A stretch of 64,000 nt of DNA from Flavobacterium sp. UBA6135 (GCF_002428305.1 NZ_DIVJ01000037.1:38930-102929); one strand, 5' to 3'; positions 52,805-62,239 are shown, numbered from the stretch's first letter. Made by a program: numbers and translations. Notes: a model not told the origin generated them from the letters alone.

Positions 52805-52806
52805 TC

Positions 52807-53427
52807 ATGCAAACCAACTCAGAAGATAGCTATTATACCATCGAAAATCCTGTTTTAGAGCTGTTACTAAAAGAAAAAAACAGTAAATTCATTAGTTATG
52901 CTTTTCCTGTGTTTTCTGATGAAGAAATTAAAAACCACTTAGCAACTATAAAAAAGAAACACCCCAATGCCAACCATGCTTGTTATGCGTACCAAATAGG
53001 TTATAAAACCGTAAAATACCGAGCAAGTGATGACGGTGAACCCAACAACAGTGCAGGAAAACCTATCTATGGACAGATACAATCATTTCATTTCACAAAC
53101 ATTCTGGTGGTGGTGGTTCGCTACTTTGGAGGCGTAAAATTAGGCGTAGGTGGATTGGTCACTGCCTACAAAATGGCAGCAAAAATGGCCTTAGAAGCCG
53201 CTCAAAAAGTGGAATGTATCGAAATGACAACCGTAAACCTTAAATACGAATACGAAGACCATCCCAAAATAATGAATCTTTTAAAAGAATCTAAAGCATC
53301 AATAAAGGAACAAAAAATGGAATTGAACTGCGAATGGACTATCACAATTCCCGAAAAAGAATACAATCAGTTCCGGGAAAAATGCGAATCCTTTAAAACA
53401 TGTAAAATCACAAAAATCGATTTATAA
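52807..53427 (+). CDS. YigZ/IMPACT-family protein
   Basis: A 206-residue protein with the UPF0029/IMPACT N-terminal domain (KEKNSKFISYAFPVFSDEE, ANHACYAYQIG, SDDGEPNNSAGKPIYGQIQS, VVRYFGGVKLGVGGLVTAYK) and a ferredoxin-like C-terminal domain. The role in bacteria is unsettled; E. coli YigZ and human IMPACT are homologues, the latter linked to translation control. It is the last gene of a five-gene run (ribD, HAD, EamA, YigZ). Confidence 0.92.
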   Translation: MQTNSEDSYYTIENPVLELLLKEKNSKFISYAFPVFSDEEIKNHLATIKKKHPNANHACYAYQIGYKTVKYRASDDGEPNNSAGKPIYGQIQSFHFTNILVVVVRYFGGVKLGVGGLVTAYKMAAKMALEAAQKVECIEMTTVNLKYEYEDHPKIMNLLKESKASIKEQKMELNCEWTITIPEKEYNQFREKCESFKTCKITKIDL

Positions 53428-53479
53428 GAATCAACTGATGCAGCTAATTTATATTGGATTTAAATTACTTTGTTTTGAA

Positions 53480-53884
53480 TCAAGAATGAGCCTCCAAAAT
53501 AGTTAAAATTTGTTCCGGTGGCGTAATCGGTCGTCCGGTTTTTATCGACACAAATACCAAAATAAAATCAGCTGTTGTTAATAACTCTCCTTTTTCATCC
53601 TCAATGCGACATTCAAATCCTATCTTCACAGAGGAACTGAATTTTAGCTTAGTAATCACTTTTAGTAGATCGTCATAACGAGCTGGTTTCTTGTAATTTA
53701 TAATGATGTTTACAATGGGCAATGCCACACCGCTTTCTTCCAACTCTTTATATGAAATACCCTGATTTCTAAGCCATTCCACACGCCCTATCTCAAAATA
53801 AGGCAAATAATTCCCGTGATAAACAACCCCCATTTGATCGGTTTCTGAATAGCGAACGCGTACTTCTAATTGATGTTCATTCAT
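53480..53884 (-). CDS. Acyl-CoA thioesterase, YbgC/4HBT hot-dog family
   Basis: A 134-residue hot-dog protein from ATG 53884; the longer frame adds a lysine-rich tail that is unlikely to be translated. The catalytic loop is RYSETDQMGVVYHGNYLPYF with the active-site Asp, and WLRNQGISYKELEE follows. It hydrolyses acyl-CoA or acyl-ACP thioesters. It is divergent from dnaA. Confidence 0.92.
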   Translation of the reverse strand: MNEHQLEVRVRYSETDQMGVVYHGNYLPYFEIGRVEWLRNQGISYKELEESGVALPIVNIIINYKKPARYDDLLKVITKLKFSSSVKIGFECRIEDEKGELLTTADFILVFVSIKTGRPITPPEQILTILEAHS

Positions 53885-54083
53885 CGTAATTGTATTCTTT
53901 TTCTTGGTTAATATTTTGAACTTCAAAAGTCCTTTACAACAATAATTTTATAAAATCAATACCCTTTTTATTTTTTTTTAAGGATTTTTGTTCACATATT
54001 TGTTAACCCAAAATTAACAACTGAAACAGCCTGTTTCTTTTGTAGCTTAACTAGTAATAAATTTATAAAAAATTTTAAGATTC

Positions 54084-55511
54084 ATGGATAAAACTGCGCA
54101 ATCGGTATGGGAAAACTGTCTGTCTTTTATAAAAGACAATATTCAGGACCAAGCTTATAAAACTTGGTTCGAACCAATTAAGTCAGTTGAACTTACCGAC
54201 AATGCTCTTTACATTCAAGTACCTAGCAAATTTTTCTACGAATGGCTCGAGGAACACTATGTTAAATTACTAAAAGTGGCTCTTACCAGAGAACTTGGAA
54301 AAAATGCAAAGTTACTCTATAAAATCAAAATGGAAAACACTTTTGGCAACAAACAACCTTTTACGGAACAATTGCCAAGCTCTAATAGAAATCCATTAAA
54401 ACCACAAGAAGTTGATGCTCCCTTTAAAAACCTAAGCCCGGAGCTGAAAAACCCTTTTGTTATTCCTGGAATTAGAAATTTAAAAATTGAATCCCAGTTA
54501 AATCCAAATTATAGCTTTGATAACTTCTTAGAAGGGGACTCCAACCGCTTAGCCAGATCAGCAGGTATGGCTGTGGCAAATAAGCCGGGTGGGACTTCGT
54601 TCAATCCATTATTAATATTTGGTGGTGTCGGACTAGGTAAAACACATTTGGCCCACGCAATCGGAGTTGAAATCAAAGACAAATACCCTGAAAAAACGGT
54701 ATTGTATATCTCCGCTGAAGTATTTACACAACAATATATTGATTCGGTTAAAAAAAATACCCGTAACGATTTTATACACTTCTACCAATTGATCGATGTG
54801 TTGATAATTGATGATGTGCAATTCCTTTCCGGTAAATCTGGTACGCAAGATGTGTTTTTTCACATTTTTAATTACCTACACCAAAACGGCAAACAGGTAA
54901 TTCTTACCTCCGACAAAGCTCCGGTGGACATGCAAGATATCGAACAACGTTTGTTATCGCGATTCAAATGGGGATTGTCTGCCGAATTACACCAGCCGGA
55001 TTACGAAACACGAATCTCCATCTTGAACAACATCCTCTACAGAGATGGCGTGGAAATGCCCGACGAAATTATTGAATACGTAGCTCGAAACATTAAATCA
55101 AATGTCAGAGAATTAGAAGGAGCCATCATTTCACTTATCGCTCAAGCTTCTTTCAACAAAAAAGAAGTGACGCTGGAACTGACAAAAAATATTGTCGAAA
55201 AATTTGTTAAAAATGTAAAACGCGAAATCTCTATTGAATACATCCAAAAAGTAGTTTCCGATTACTTCCAACTGGATATCGATACACTACAATCCAAAAC
55301 AAGAAAACGTCACGTGGTGCAAGCCAGACAATTGGCCATGTTTTTTGCAAAGAAATTTACAAAAGCCTCTTTGGCAAATATCGGTTCTCAAATTGGCGAC
55401 CGAGACCATGCAACCGTATTACACGCCTGCAAAACAGTAGACAATCTGGTTACAACTGACAAACAGTTCCGGAAATTTGTTGATGATATTCATAAAAAAT
55501 TATCCTTATAA
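54084..55511 (+). CDS. dnaA: Chromosomal replication initiator protein DnaA
   Basis: A 475-residue initiator. Domain I is at about residues 1-90, the AAA+ domain has Walker A GGVGLGKTHLAHAIG and Walker B LIIDDVQFLSG, and domain IV contains the DnaA signature DRDHATVLHACKTV. The upstream 200 bp are A/T-rich but contain no cluster of consensus DnaA boxes, so this may not be the origin; many Bacteroidetes keep oriC apart from dnaA. A terminator follows at 55522. Confidence 0.97.
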   Translation: MDKTAQSVWENCLSFIKDNIQDQAYKTWFEPIKSVELTDNALYIQVPSKFFYEWLEEHYVKLLKVALTRELGKNAKLLYKIKMENTFGNKQPFTEQLPSSNRNPLKPQEVDAPFKNLSPELKNPFVIPGIRNLKIESQLNPNYSFDNFLEGDSNRLARSAGMAVANKPGGTSFNPLLIFGGVGLGKTHLAHAIGVEIKDKYPEKTVLYISAEVFTQQYIDSVKKNTRNDFIHFYQLIDVLIIDDVQFLSGKSGTQDVFFHIFNYLHQNGKQVILTSDKAPVDMQDIEQRLLSRFKWGLSAELHQPDYETRISILNNILYRDGVEMPDEIIEYVARNIKSNVRELEGAIISLIAQASFNKKEVTLELTKNIVEKFVKNVKREISIEYIQKVVSDYFQLDIDTLQSKTRKRHVVQARQLAMFFAKKFTKASLANIGSQIGDRDHATVLHACKTVDNLVTTDKQFRKFVDDIHKKLSL

Positions 55512-55520
55512 GTTAAATTT

Positions 55521-55560
55521 TGTGGTTAGTCAAACCGAAAACGACTAACCACTTTTTTTT
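55521..55560 (+). terminator. Hairpin terminator of dnaA
   Basis: GTGGTTAGTC (55522-55531) pairs with GACTAACCAC (55543-55552), followed by eight T residues. Confidence 0.92.
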
Positions 55561-55567
55561 ATTCAAT

Positions 55568-56041
55568 ATGGCCGTAAAAATTATAATGGTTTGCTTAGGA
55601 AACATTTGCCGCTCTCCCCTTGCGGAAGGAATTCTAGCCTCCAAATTACCCAAAGACTTGTTTCATGTTGACTCTGCAGGAACCGGACATTGGCACATTG
55701 GCGACCCACCCGACAGACGCTCAATTGTAACAGCTCAAAAAAACGGTATCGATATTTCGAAACAAAAAGGAAAACTTTTTAAACCTTCGTTCTTTAAAGA
55801 ATTTGATTATATCTTCGTAATGGACAACAACAATTATCTTGATGTCATTGAAATGGCTACAAATGAAGATGAAAAACAAAAAGTACAACTAATCTTAGAA
55901 CAGGTTTTCCCGGGAGAAAAAGTAGATGTTCCTGATCCTTATCATGGCAGTCTCAATAATTTCGATAACGTATTTGAAATGCTGAATGAAGCTTGTGAAG
56001 TGCTGGCTCAAAAACTGATTGAAAAACACACATCCTCATGA
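55568..56041 (+). CDS. Low-molecular-weight protein tyrosine phosphatase
   Basis: A 157-residue phosphatase from ATG 55568; the longer frame would begin inside the dnaA terminator. The P-loop is VCLGNICRSP (Cys-X5-Arg), and the general-acid loop is VPDPYHGS. It removes phosphate from protein tyrosines, and in bacteria often acts on exopolysaccharide or stress proteins. It overlaps the RsmI-like gene by 4 bp (ATGA). Confidence 0.93.
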   Translation: MAVKIIMVCLGNICRSPLAEGILASKLPKDLFHVDSAGTGHWHIGDPPDRRSIVTAQKNGIDISKQKGKLFKPSFFKEFDYIFVMDNNNYLDVIEMATNEDEKQKVQLILEQVFPGEKVDVPDPYHGSLNNFDNVFEMLNEACEVLAQKLIEKHTSS

Positions 56042-56760
56042 AACCAATTACAGTCAAAGGAAAATTATACCTAATTCCAACTACATTAGGCGAAATAGCT
56101 CCCGAAGAAGTGCTACCGCAAACCGTGAAACGTGCCATTGATTTCATAACCGATTATATCGTTGAAAATGAAAAAACAGCCCGAAAATTCATCAAACAAA
56201 TTCATCCCGAAAAAGCGCAACCTTCACTGCGTATTAGTTTACTGAACAAACATACGGAAGAAAAAGAATATGCCGCAATGATACAACCTTGTTTAGAAGG
56301 TAAAAATGTGGGATTAATGAGTGAAGCCGGATGCCCGGGTGTCGCTGATCCGGGTGCCGTAATCGTGAAATTAGCCCACGAAAAAGGAATTCAAGTAGTA
56401 CCGTTAGTCGGACCATCATCCATTCTTTTGGCATTGATGGGCTCCGGAATGAACGGACAAAGTTTTGCGTTCAATGGGTACCTACCCATCGACAAATCAG
56501 AAAAAAAAGCAACTTTGAAAAACTTAGAACGCTTGTCGTTTGAAAAAAACCAAGCACAATTGTTCATTGAAACGCCCTATCGAAACAATAAATTACTCGA
56601 AGACATTTTGCAAGCCCTTCAAAATAGTACGCGACTTTGTATTGCAACCGACATTACGCTCCCAACCGAGTACATCAAAACGTTGACGATAAACGACTGG
56701 AAAAAAACAAAAGTCGATTTACACAATAGACCTACCATTTTTATTATTCAGAAATCGTAA
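56038..56760 (+). CDS. RsmI-like SAM-dependent methyltransferase (tetrapyrrole methylase fold)
   Basis: A 240-residue protein with the SAM-binding pattern GKLYLIPTTLGEIAPEEVLP near the N-terminus, the diagnostic MSEAGCPGVADPGA, and FIETPYRNNKLLEDI. It is about 45 residues shorter than E. coli RsmI and belongs to a compact Bacteroidetes subgroup; whether it makes the 2'-O-methyl C1402 of 16S rRNA is not established by the sequence. It is translationally coupled with the phosphatase gene. Confidence 0.87.
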   Translation: MKPITVKGKLYLIPTTLGEIAPEEVLPQTVKRAIDFITDYIVENEKTARKFIKQIHPEKAQPSLRISLLNKHTEEKEYAAMIQPCLEGKNVGLMSEAGCPGVADPGAVIVKLAHEKGIQVVPLVGPSSILLALMGSGMNGQSFAFNGYLPIDKSEKKATLKNLERLSFEKNQAQLFIETPYRNNKLLEDILQALQNSTRLCIATDITLPTEYIKTLTINDWKKTKVDLHNRPTIFIIQKS

Positions 56761-56806
56761 GTGCGTCTTGTCATTTAGCTTGATTTTTTTATCTAACATA
56801 AAAATC

Positions 56807-56923
56807 ATTCGAGTAGAAAAGATTATTTTACATTTTTACAAAAATATTCGTCCATAAAAGATTATTTTGTATTTTTGTAAAAATATTCGAGTATGGAAGA
56901 TTATTTCAACAAATTAAGAAAAT
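56807..56923 (+). repeat. Three tandem 39-bp repeats covering the start of the AAA_14 gene
   Basis: ATTCG motifs begin copies at 56807, 56846 and 56885, exactly 39 bp apart (13 codons). Each copy has ATTCG, eight to twelve variable bases, then AAGATTATTT; copies 1 and 2 continue with a (G)TATTTTT(A/G)(C/T)AAAAAT block. The gene's ATG (56893) is in copy 3; the matching triplets are AGA in copy 1 and ATA in copy 2. A TATTTTTG box (56870-56877) in copy 2 may be the promoter. Confidence 0.85.
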
Positions 56924-58164
56924 ACAATTTCTGGAATAAAAACATTCCGGCATTAGGTTTTCCAAGAACAAAATATACCGATACAATTCTTGATTATACA
57001 GGAAATAAACTAATAAAAGTACTGGTTGGACAACGTCGTGTAGGCAAAAGTTATCTACTACGTCAAATTGCGGAAAAACTGATCAAACAAAAAATTCCTG
57101 CTGAAAATATATTTTATCTAAATAAAGAATTTACCGACTTTGATTTTGTAAACAGCTATAAGGATTTAGAACTACTGATTGAAAACTATAAGAAAGAAAT
57201 AAATCCTAAGGGGAAAATCTATGTATTAATTGATGAAATTCAGAATATTGAGGGTTGGGAACATTTTGCAAATTCCTATTCTCAAGATTATGTAGACCAA
57301 TATGAATTGTTCATTAGTGGCTCGAACTCTAAAATGCTGTCCGGTGAATTAGCAACACTACTTTCAGGAAGGTATGTTTCGTTTGAAATTTTTCCTTTTA
57401 GCTTTGAGGAATATGTTGAAATCTTAGAAAAAGAGGCAAACAAATCTAGCTATATTGAGTATATGGAAAGCGGTGGACTGCCCGAACTCTTTGTATTACC
57501 AAACGAACAAACCAAACGCAACTACGTTTCAGCTATAAAAGATTCTGTATTACTTCGAGACATTATCCAACGCTATAACATAAAAGACCCGAGATTATTG
57601 GAAGATATATTTGTTTATTTAGTAAACAATGCATCCAATTTAATCGCTATTAACAATATTGTGAATTTTTTTAAAAGTAATAACCGTAAAACAACCTATG
57701 ATACGGTTTCAAATTATATCGAATACATTACAGACACCTTTTTAATTCATAAAACCGAACGATTTGATATCAAAGGGAAGGATATTATTTTAGGAAATTG
57801 CAAATACTACATCAACGATTTGGCGTTCAAAAACTATTTATATCAAGGCTTTAGTTATGGAATAGGGTATAAATTGGAAAACTTAGTTTTTCTTGAACTA
57901 CGTAGAGCCGGTTTTGAAGTTTTTATTGGTGCAGTAAAAAATAAGGAAGTGGACTTTGTGGCTAAAAAAGGAAACCGAACAATCTACCTGCAAGTAACCT
58001 ATTCACTGGAAAACGAGCAAACAGCTACTAGAGAATATGCACCGCTACAAGTTATACCTGATAATTATGAAAAGGTAGTGGTTTCATTAGATGAGATTAC
58101 CCTCCCTCCTAACGAAGGAATTTTCCACCTACAAGCCTGGAAACTGAGAGGTTTTTTAAAATAA
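56893..58164 (+). CDS. AAA_14/DUF4143 family ATP-binding protein
   Basis: A 423-residue protein. The ATPase part (about residues 35-190) has GQRRVGKSYLLRQIAE (Walker A), YVLIDEIQNIEGWE (Walker B), and FISGSNSKMLSGELATLLSG. The C-terminal DUF4143 part (about 220-400) contains a PD-(D/E)XK-like end: KLENLVFLELRRAGFEVFIG and KEVDFVAKKGNRTIYLQVTYS. The full length and all motifs are intact. Function unknown; these genes are mobile-looking, strain-variable and common in Bacteroidetes. Its start region is triplicated, which sets it apart from neighbours. Confidence 0.9.
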   Translation: MEDYFNKLRKYNFWNKNIPALGFPRTKYTDTILDYTGNKLIKVLVGQRRVGKSYLLRQIAEKLIKQKIPAENIFYLNKEFTDFDFVNSYKDLELLIENYKKEINPKGKIYVLIDEIQNIEGWEHFANSYSQDYVDQYELFISGSNSKMLSGELATLLSGRYVSFEIFPFSFEEYVEILEKEANKSSYIEYMESGGLPELFVLPNEQTKRNYVSAIKDSVLLRDIIQRYNIKDPRLLEDIFVYLVNNASNLIAINNIVNFFKSNNRKTTYDTVSNYIEYITDTFLIHKTERFDIKGKDIILGNCKYYINDLAFKNYLYQGFSYGIGYKLENLVFLELRRAGFEVFIGAVKNKEVDFVAKKGNRTIYLQVTYSLENEQTATREYAPLQVIPDNYEKVVVSLDEITLPPNEGIFHLQAWKLRGFLK

Positions 58165-58196
58165 AAAAAGGCGATGTTAAATTCGCCTTTTTTCTA
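58164..58196. terminator. Bidirectional hairpin terminator after the AAA_14 gene
   Basis: AAAAAGGCGA (58165-58174) pairs with TCGCCTTTTT (58183-58192). Confidence 0.9.
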
Positions 58197-58210
58197 TATA
58201 ATTGTAGAGT

Positions 58211-58858
58211 TTAAACTTGCTTTATTTTCACCCGCACCTTTTTTTGCGGCTGAATAATAGACGTATCATAACCCCCGTAATTTTTAATATAACTCTTTAA
58301 GGAAGTTCCAAAACCATCTGTAAAACCACGATTCCCATTACTCTTTAAAAATTTACGAACCGAACCAACACCTCCTAAATGGGCTGCAGCCAATAAGCCG
58401 GATTCTGTAATAGTTACTCCATGAATTACTTTGCCTTCATACTGCTGAATCTCATTCCTAAGTTCCCACTTGTTTAAAGACAACAAAGCTTTAAATGCCT
58501 GCTCCTGAATTCGAGGGGATTTCATAAAAGTCAAACTGTCAGTTATTCCAATGGTTCTTAATGTTCCCATACCAAATTGGTATTTTCCCATATAACCAAA
58601 TGGATTGACCTTGTGATACTTTCCTTGAGATTCTTTAAAGGCTAAAGCTTGTTTGAAACCGGCAAATGTTTTTCCGGTAAATGGTACGGTGATGTGCTGA
58701 TAAGCACTTTCGTCTGAAGTTGGAACCGTGTAAAATAATTCCTCAGTCTCATCTACATGAAACCAATCAAAATGCTGAAATTCATAAGGTTTAAAACCGG
58801 AGCTTAAAACCACCACTACAAACACAATCGAAGTGTAAAAATACCATTTTCTAATCAT
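58211..58858 (-). CDS. Lysozyme-like / lytic transglycosylase-related exported protein
   Basis: A 215-residue protein with one N-terminal hydrophobic segment (signal or anchor, residues 5-22). The middle resembles a lysozyme-like fold: ALAFKESQGKYHKVNPFGYM with a candidate catalytic Glu, GKYQFGMGTLRTIGI, and ITESGLLAAAHLGGVGSVRK. The C-terminus has an FGTSLKSYIKNYGGYD motif and a basic tail. I infer cleavage or binding of peptidoglycan. It is at the end of a minus-strand run with DUF2279, mltG, GNAT and dapF genes. Confidence 0.7.
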   Translation of the reverse strand: MIRKWYFYTSIVFVVVVLSSGFKPYEFQHFDWFHVDETEELFYTVPTSDESAYQHITVPFTGKTFAGFKQALAFKESQGKYHKVNPFGYMGKYQFGMGTLRTIGITDSLTFMKSPRIQEQAFKALLSLNKWELRNEIQQYEGKVIHGVTITESGLLAAAHLGGVGSVRKFLKSNGNRGFTDGFGTSLKSYIKNYGGYDTSIIQPQKKVRVKIKQV

Positions 58859-58955
58859 AAAGTTGTTTTCTCAGGCCCTGTCACAACACTGAAATTTCAC
58901 GCTGCAAATATACAACTTTTTTTATAAATATGATTATCAAACAGTTAAACTTTTT

Positions 58956-59870
58956 CTAAAAGTAAAACCAATGGAATTTGACCCCGTGGGAATCCCTAAT
59001 TTCAAACGTTGGAGCCGGAATCTTAATCGTATTGAAAATTGAAAATAAAGTGCGTAAAAAAGAAGAAGGGGTACTAATTTTAGTCAAGTCTACATCCAAA
59101 CTTATATAAAATTGACGATACCTTTCATAATCCGGAAGTGATAAACCGACAGCTGATGACGTTGTGGCTGAAAGCATTCCCTCAGCACCATAGCCTAAAG
59201 CCACATTAAACCACTTGGGAAGTTTAGAATTCGGCATAAAAGAACGCAAATTAGCCGACAACCAATAGGTCTGACCGTTGTAATCTTTTACTACTTGTTC
59301 GCCAAAACCACTGCCCAACACTGCTGGTCGCTGTCTGGCATATTGCGTAGTGTGAAAAGAAAACTTCGGAACAATCCGCTGCTCCTGCCACATTAGTTCT
59401 TGGGAAACATACATCGCCGTTCCTGCAGCATTAGCCGCTACATCGCCCCAAGAGAAACCCCATTCAGCCGAATGTCCGTCAAAAACCTCAACGGCTGTTA
59501 AAAACACAAAACCATAACCCGCTCCGTAAAGCAATTGGTCTTTTTTGGAAACTCCGGACCAAGCCAACAGCTCAGCACTCATACGACCCAATTGATAGGC
59601 CGCATAAACATGCCCCGCTTTATCCAGTTGCAACCAATGGCTGTTGTCATTCTTAAAATGAAAGGATGAGCTTTCATAATCGGCATACCAAAGTTGATGC
59701 AATCCCACCAAAGCCGCTGAAGTTATAACGGCCTCAGAAACCACAACCAAGTTTCTTCTGGAAGTAAGTAAAGAATCTGAGGGTGTCAAAAAGGCTTCAA
59801 CTTTGGATTGGGAATATCCTCCCGTGATAATCAATAAAAAAAGGGCCGGTAGGAAAACAGACTTTTTCAA
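58956..59870 (-). CDS. DUF2279 family exported protein
   Basis: A 304-residue protein with a signal peptide (ending about residue 20). It shows HWLQLDKAGHVYAAYQLGRM, VFLTAVEVFDGHSAEWGFSW, and GDVAANAAGTAMYVSQELMW, the core of DUF2279, with several membrane-like helices. The C-terminal half may form strands (GQTYWLSANLRSFMP). Function unknown. The gene starts at the base after the mltG stop, so the two are co-transcribed and perhaps work on the same envelope process. Confidence 0.85.
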   Translation of the reverse strand: MKKSVFLPALFLLIITGGYSQSKVEAFLTPSDSLLTSRRNLVVVSEAVITSAALVGLHQLWYADYESSSFHFKNDNSHWLQLDKAGHVYAAYQLGRMSAELLAWSGVSKKDQLLYGAGYGFVFLTAVEVFDGHSAEWGFSWGDVAANAAGTAMYVSQELMWQEQRIVPKFSFHTTQYARQRPAVLGSGFGEQVVKDYNGQTYWLSANLRSFMPNSKLPKWFNVALGYGAEGMLSATTSSAVGLSLPDYERYRQFYISLDVDLTKISTPSSFLRTLFSIFNTIKIPAPTFEIRDSHGVKFHWFYF

Positions 59871-60911
59871 CTAGTTTCCGGATGTTTGAGCATTCAACCA
59901 AGCCGAATAGTTTCTGGCGTTCACAGAATGTTGTTGCAATGTAGTGGCAAATTCGTGATAACCCAATCGGGTGACACTCGCACAGAAATAAATAAAATCA
60001 TGAGGCTCCGGATTCAAAACGGCATCAATCGAACTGACATCCGGCATAAAGATAGGCCCTGGTGGTAAACCGCTATTCTTGTAGGTGTTATACGGTGAGG
60101 CCACTTCCAAATGTTTATAATAAACGCGTTTGATTACCTGATCAAAATCATTCGAAACCAATTTATACGCATAAATCACCGTGGGATCAGCTTGCAATGG
60201 CATTCCTATCCTCAAACGGTTCAAATACACTTGTGCCACTTTAGGTCGCTCGTCAACCTTTGAGGTTTCTTTTTGAACAATTGAGGCCAAAATGGAAACT
60301 TCTGTGGGGGTTAAACCCAATCCCTCAGCTTTGGCTTTGCGTTCGTCATTCCAAAAACGATAGTATTCTTTCACCAATTGATCCCTGAATTTTGTGGCTG
60401 AGGTATTCCAATAAAACTCAAAAGTATTTGGAAGAAACAACGTAAAAACAGTGGCTTCCGTAACGTCATTTTCTTTCAAAAAAACAGAATCTTTAAATGC
60501 CGCCATCAAACCGGTACTGTCCGCTTCCAATTGGGAACCTATCCTGTCGGCAAAATTTTCCAATCGTTCTTGATTGTTAAATGTCACCCTAACCGCCACA
60601 GGCCTACGTAAAGCGGATACAATTTCATTGGTATTCATGCCCTTCGTCAATTCAAACTTTCCGGCTTTCACTTCTGAAGGATAACCTCTTCGATTGGCCA
60701 ACGATTCAAACTTATTCATGTCTTTTAAATAAGGAGCTACTAAAGCTTTAACTTCCTCAAAAGTGGAATTTGTAGGCACATAAATACTTACTTTTTCTTC
60801 TGTAAAATCTGTATTGGGAGTGAAAACGATTTGATAGACACGAAAGCCTAAAAAAGCCACAACAACTAATAAAGCCAATACAATATAAAGAACTAATTTT
60901 TTTAAAGTCAT
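59871..60911 (-). CDS. mltG: Endolytic peptidoglycan transglycosylase MltG
   Basis: A 346-residue inner-membrane-anchored enzyme (helix at residues 5-25) that cuts nascent glycan strands and sets their length. The YceG/MltG domain shows ILASIVQKETSKVDERPKVA with the catalytic Glu, VYLNRLRIGMPLQADPTVIY, and SPYNTYKNSGLPPGPIFMPD. It is downstream of a GNAT gene and dapF. Confidence 0.95.
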   Translation of the reverse strand: MTLKKLVLYIVLALLVVVAFLGFRVYQIVFTPNTDFTEEKVSIYVPTNSTFEEVKALVAPYLKDMNKFESLANRRGYPSEVKAGKFELTKGMNTNEIVSALRRPVAVRVTFNNQERLENFADRIGSQLEADSTGLMAAFKDSVFLKENDVTEATVFTLFLPNTFEFYWNTSATKFRDQLVKEYYRFWNDERKAKAEGLGLTPTEVSILASIVQKETSKVDERPKVAQVYLNRLRIGMPLQADPTVIYAYKLVSNDFDQVIKRVYYKHLEVASPYNTYKNSGLPPGPIFMPDVSSIDAVLNPEPHDFIYFCASVTRLGYHEFATTLQQHSVNARNYSAWLNAQTSGN

Positions 60912-60921
60912 AAATTATTTT

Positions 60922-61446
60922 TTAAAATATAAATTGATACATTGCTTCATCAGTATAAATACCTTGATTATAAATCCAGTCTTTTTTTAGGCCAACCAAT
61001 TGAAAACCTAAAGAAGTAAACAACGCAATACTCGGTGAATTAGACACGGCTATATTGGCAAAAAGCTGGTGCACATGCAAATAATCTTTCGCATAAGTAA
61101 GCAGCAACTCCAAAGCCTCCTTCCCGTAACCGGAATTTCTGTTATCCTGATTTTGAATGACGATACCGATGCCTGCTCGCTGGTTTTTAGGATCAAAATC
61201 AAATAAATCAATCAATCCAATGGCCTCAAAAGTTTCGTGCTTGCAAATGGCCAATCGCAATTGCTTGGCTTCATAAATATCCTTATGTGCATTTTCCAAA
61301 TAGTTTTTTATCAAAAATAAACTATAAGGTGTTTGCGTTTGACTAACTTCCCAAAGGGCCGTGTCATTCTCAAGCCGATAAACAAATTCCAAATCTTCTG
61401 GCTCTAAGGCTCTTAAATAAATATGTTTTCCTTGAAGTGTACTCAT
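60922..61446 (-). CDS. GNAT-family N-acetyltransferase
   Basis: A 174-residue acetyltransferase of the RimJ/RimL-like type: IYLRALEPEDLEFVYRLEND at the start and GIGIVIQNQDNRNSGYGKEA in the acetyl-CoA region, then LFTSLGFQLVGLKKDWIYN. The substrate could be a protein N-terminus or a small molecule. It lies 4 bp after dapF and 10 bp before mltG, in what I recall as a conserved order of flavobacterial genomes. Confidence 0.9.
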   Translation of the reverse strand: MSTLQGKHIYLRALEPEDLEFVYRLENDTALWEVSQTQTPYSLFLIKNYLENAHKDIYEAKQLRLAICKHETFEAIGLIDLFDFDPKNQRAGIGIVIQNQDNRNSGYGKEALELLLTYAKDYLHVHQLFANIAVSNSPSIALFTSLGFQLVGLKKDWIYNQGIYTDEAMYQFIF

Positions 61447-61450
61447 AATA

Positions 61451-62239
61451 TTACGTGGCTAAAACGAATTGACCCTCAAAAACAAATTCAGCTGGCCCAA
61501 TTAAAAACACTTGGGTGTACTTTTGGTCTTCTTTTTGAAAACGCACTTGCAATTGACCGCCTTCTACCAATAACGAAATAGCATTGGAAGTGGTTTTACC
61601 TATGGCATTCATCGCAATAGCAACTGCTGTAACACCCGTTCCACAAGACAAGGTTTCGTCTTCTACCCCTCGCTCATAGGTTCGCACCGCAAAAAGAGTG
61701 TCTGAAATGGGTTCCACAAAATTGACATTGCTTCCCGCTGCTCCATACAAATCACTATAACGAATGGCACCACCTATTTCTTTTACGGGTACCGATTTTA
61801 CGTCATCTACCAAAGTAACATGATGGGGCGAACCGGTATTCATAAAAACGTAATCGGAAGCGAATTGTATAGCATCCACATCTTTCATTTGTAAAGCAAC
61901 GAAACCATCCTCTGAAATTTTGGCATAATGCAAGCCATCTACCGCAATAAAAGTAGTTTCATTTTGAATAACGCCTAATTGTTTGGCGAAAGCTACTATA
62001 CATCTGCCTCCGTTGCCACACATCGAACTTTCATGGCCATCCGAATTGTAATAAACCATCTTGAAATCGGAATTTTTGTCATTTTCCAACAAAATCAAAC
62101 CGTCTGCACCTATACCAAAACGCCTGTTACAGAGTCGTTCTATCAGTTTGGTATCATTTTTGAAAAATGTTGCCAAACGGTTATCAATTAGGATAAAGTC
62201 ATTTCCCGTACCTTGATATTTGTAAAATTGAATTGTCAT
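61451..62239 (-). CDS. dapF: Diaminopimelate epimerase
   Basis: A 262-residue enzyme from ATG 62239 that converts LL- to meso-diaminopimelate for lysine and peptidoglycan. The two catalytic cysteines are in SSMCGNGGRC and TLSCGTGVTA. FYKYQGTGNDFILIDNR at the N-terminus and NTGSPHHV before the second half complete the pattern. The longer frame (7 residues) is unlikely. It heads the run dapF-GNAT-mltG-DUF2279. Confidence 0.96.
   Translation of the reverse strand: MTIQFYKYQGTGNDFILIDNRLATFFKNDTKLIERLCNRRFGIGADGLILLENDKNSDFKMVYYNSDGHESSMCGNGGRCIVAFAKQLGVIQNETTFIAVDGLHYAKISEDGFVALQMKDVDAIQFASDYVFMNTGSPHHVTLVDDVKSVPVKEIGGAIRYSDLYGAAGSNVNFVEPISDTLFAVRTYERGVEDETLSCGTGVTAVAIAMNAIGKTTSNAISLLVEGGQLQVRFQKEDQKYTQVFLIGPAEFVFEGQFVLAT

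Noticed and set aside
53885..54083. Replication origin upstream of dnaA
   Set aside because: No cluster of TTATCCACA-like boxes is visible; the only exact box I noticed is a single one inside murA (36953-36961). GC skew of the complete chromosome would be needed.
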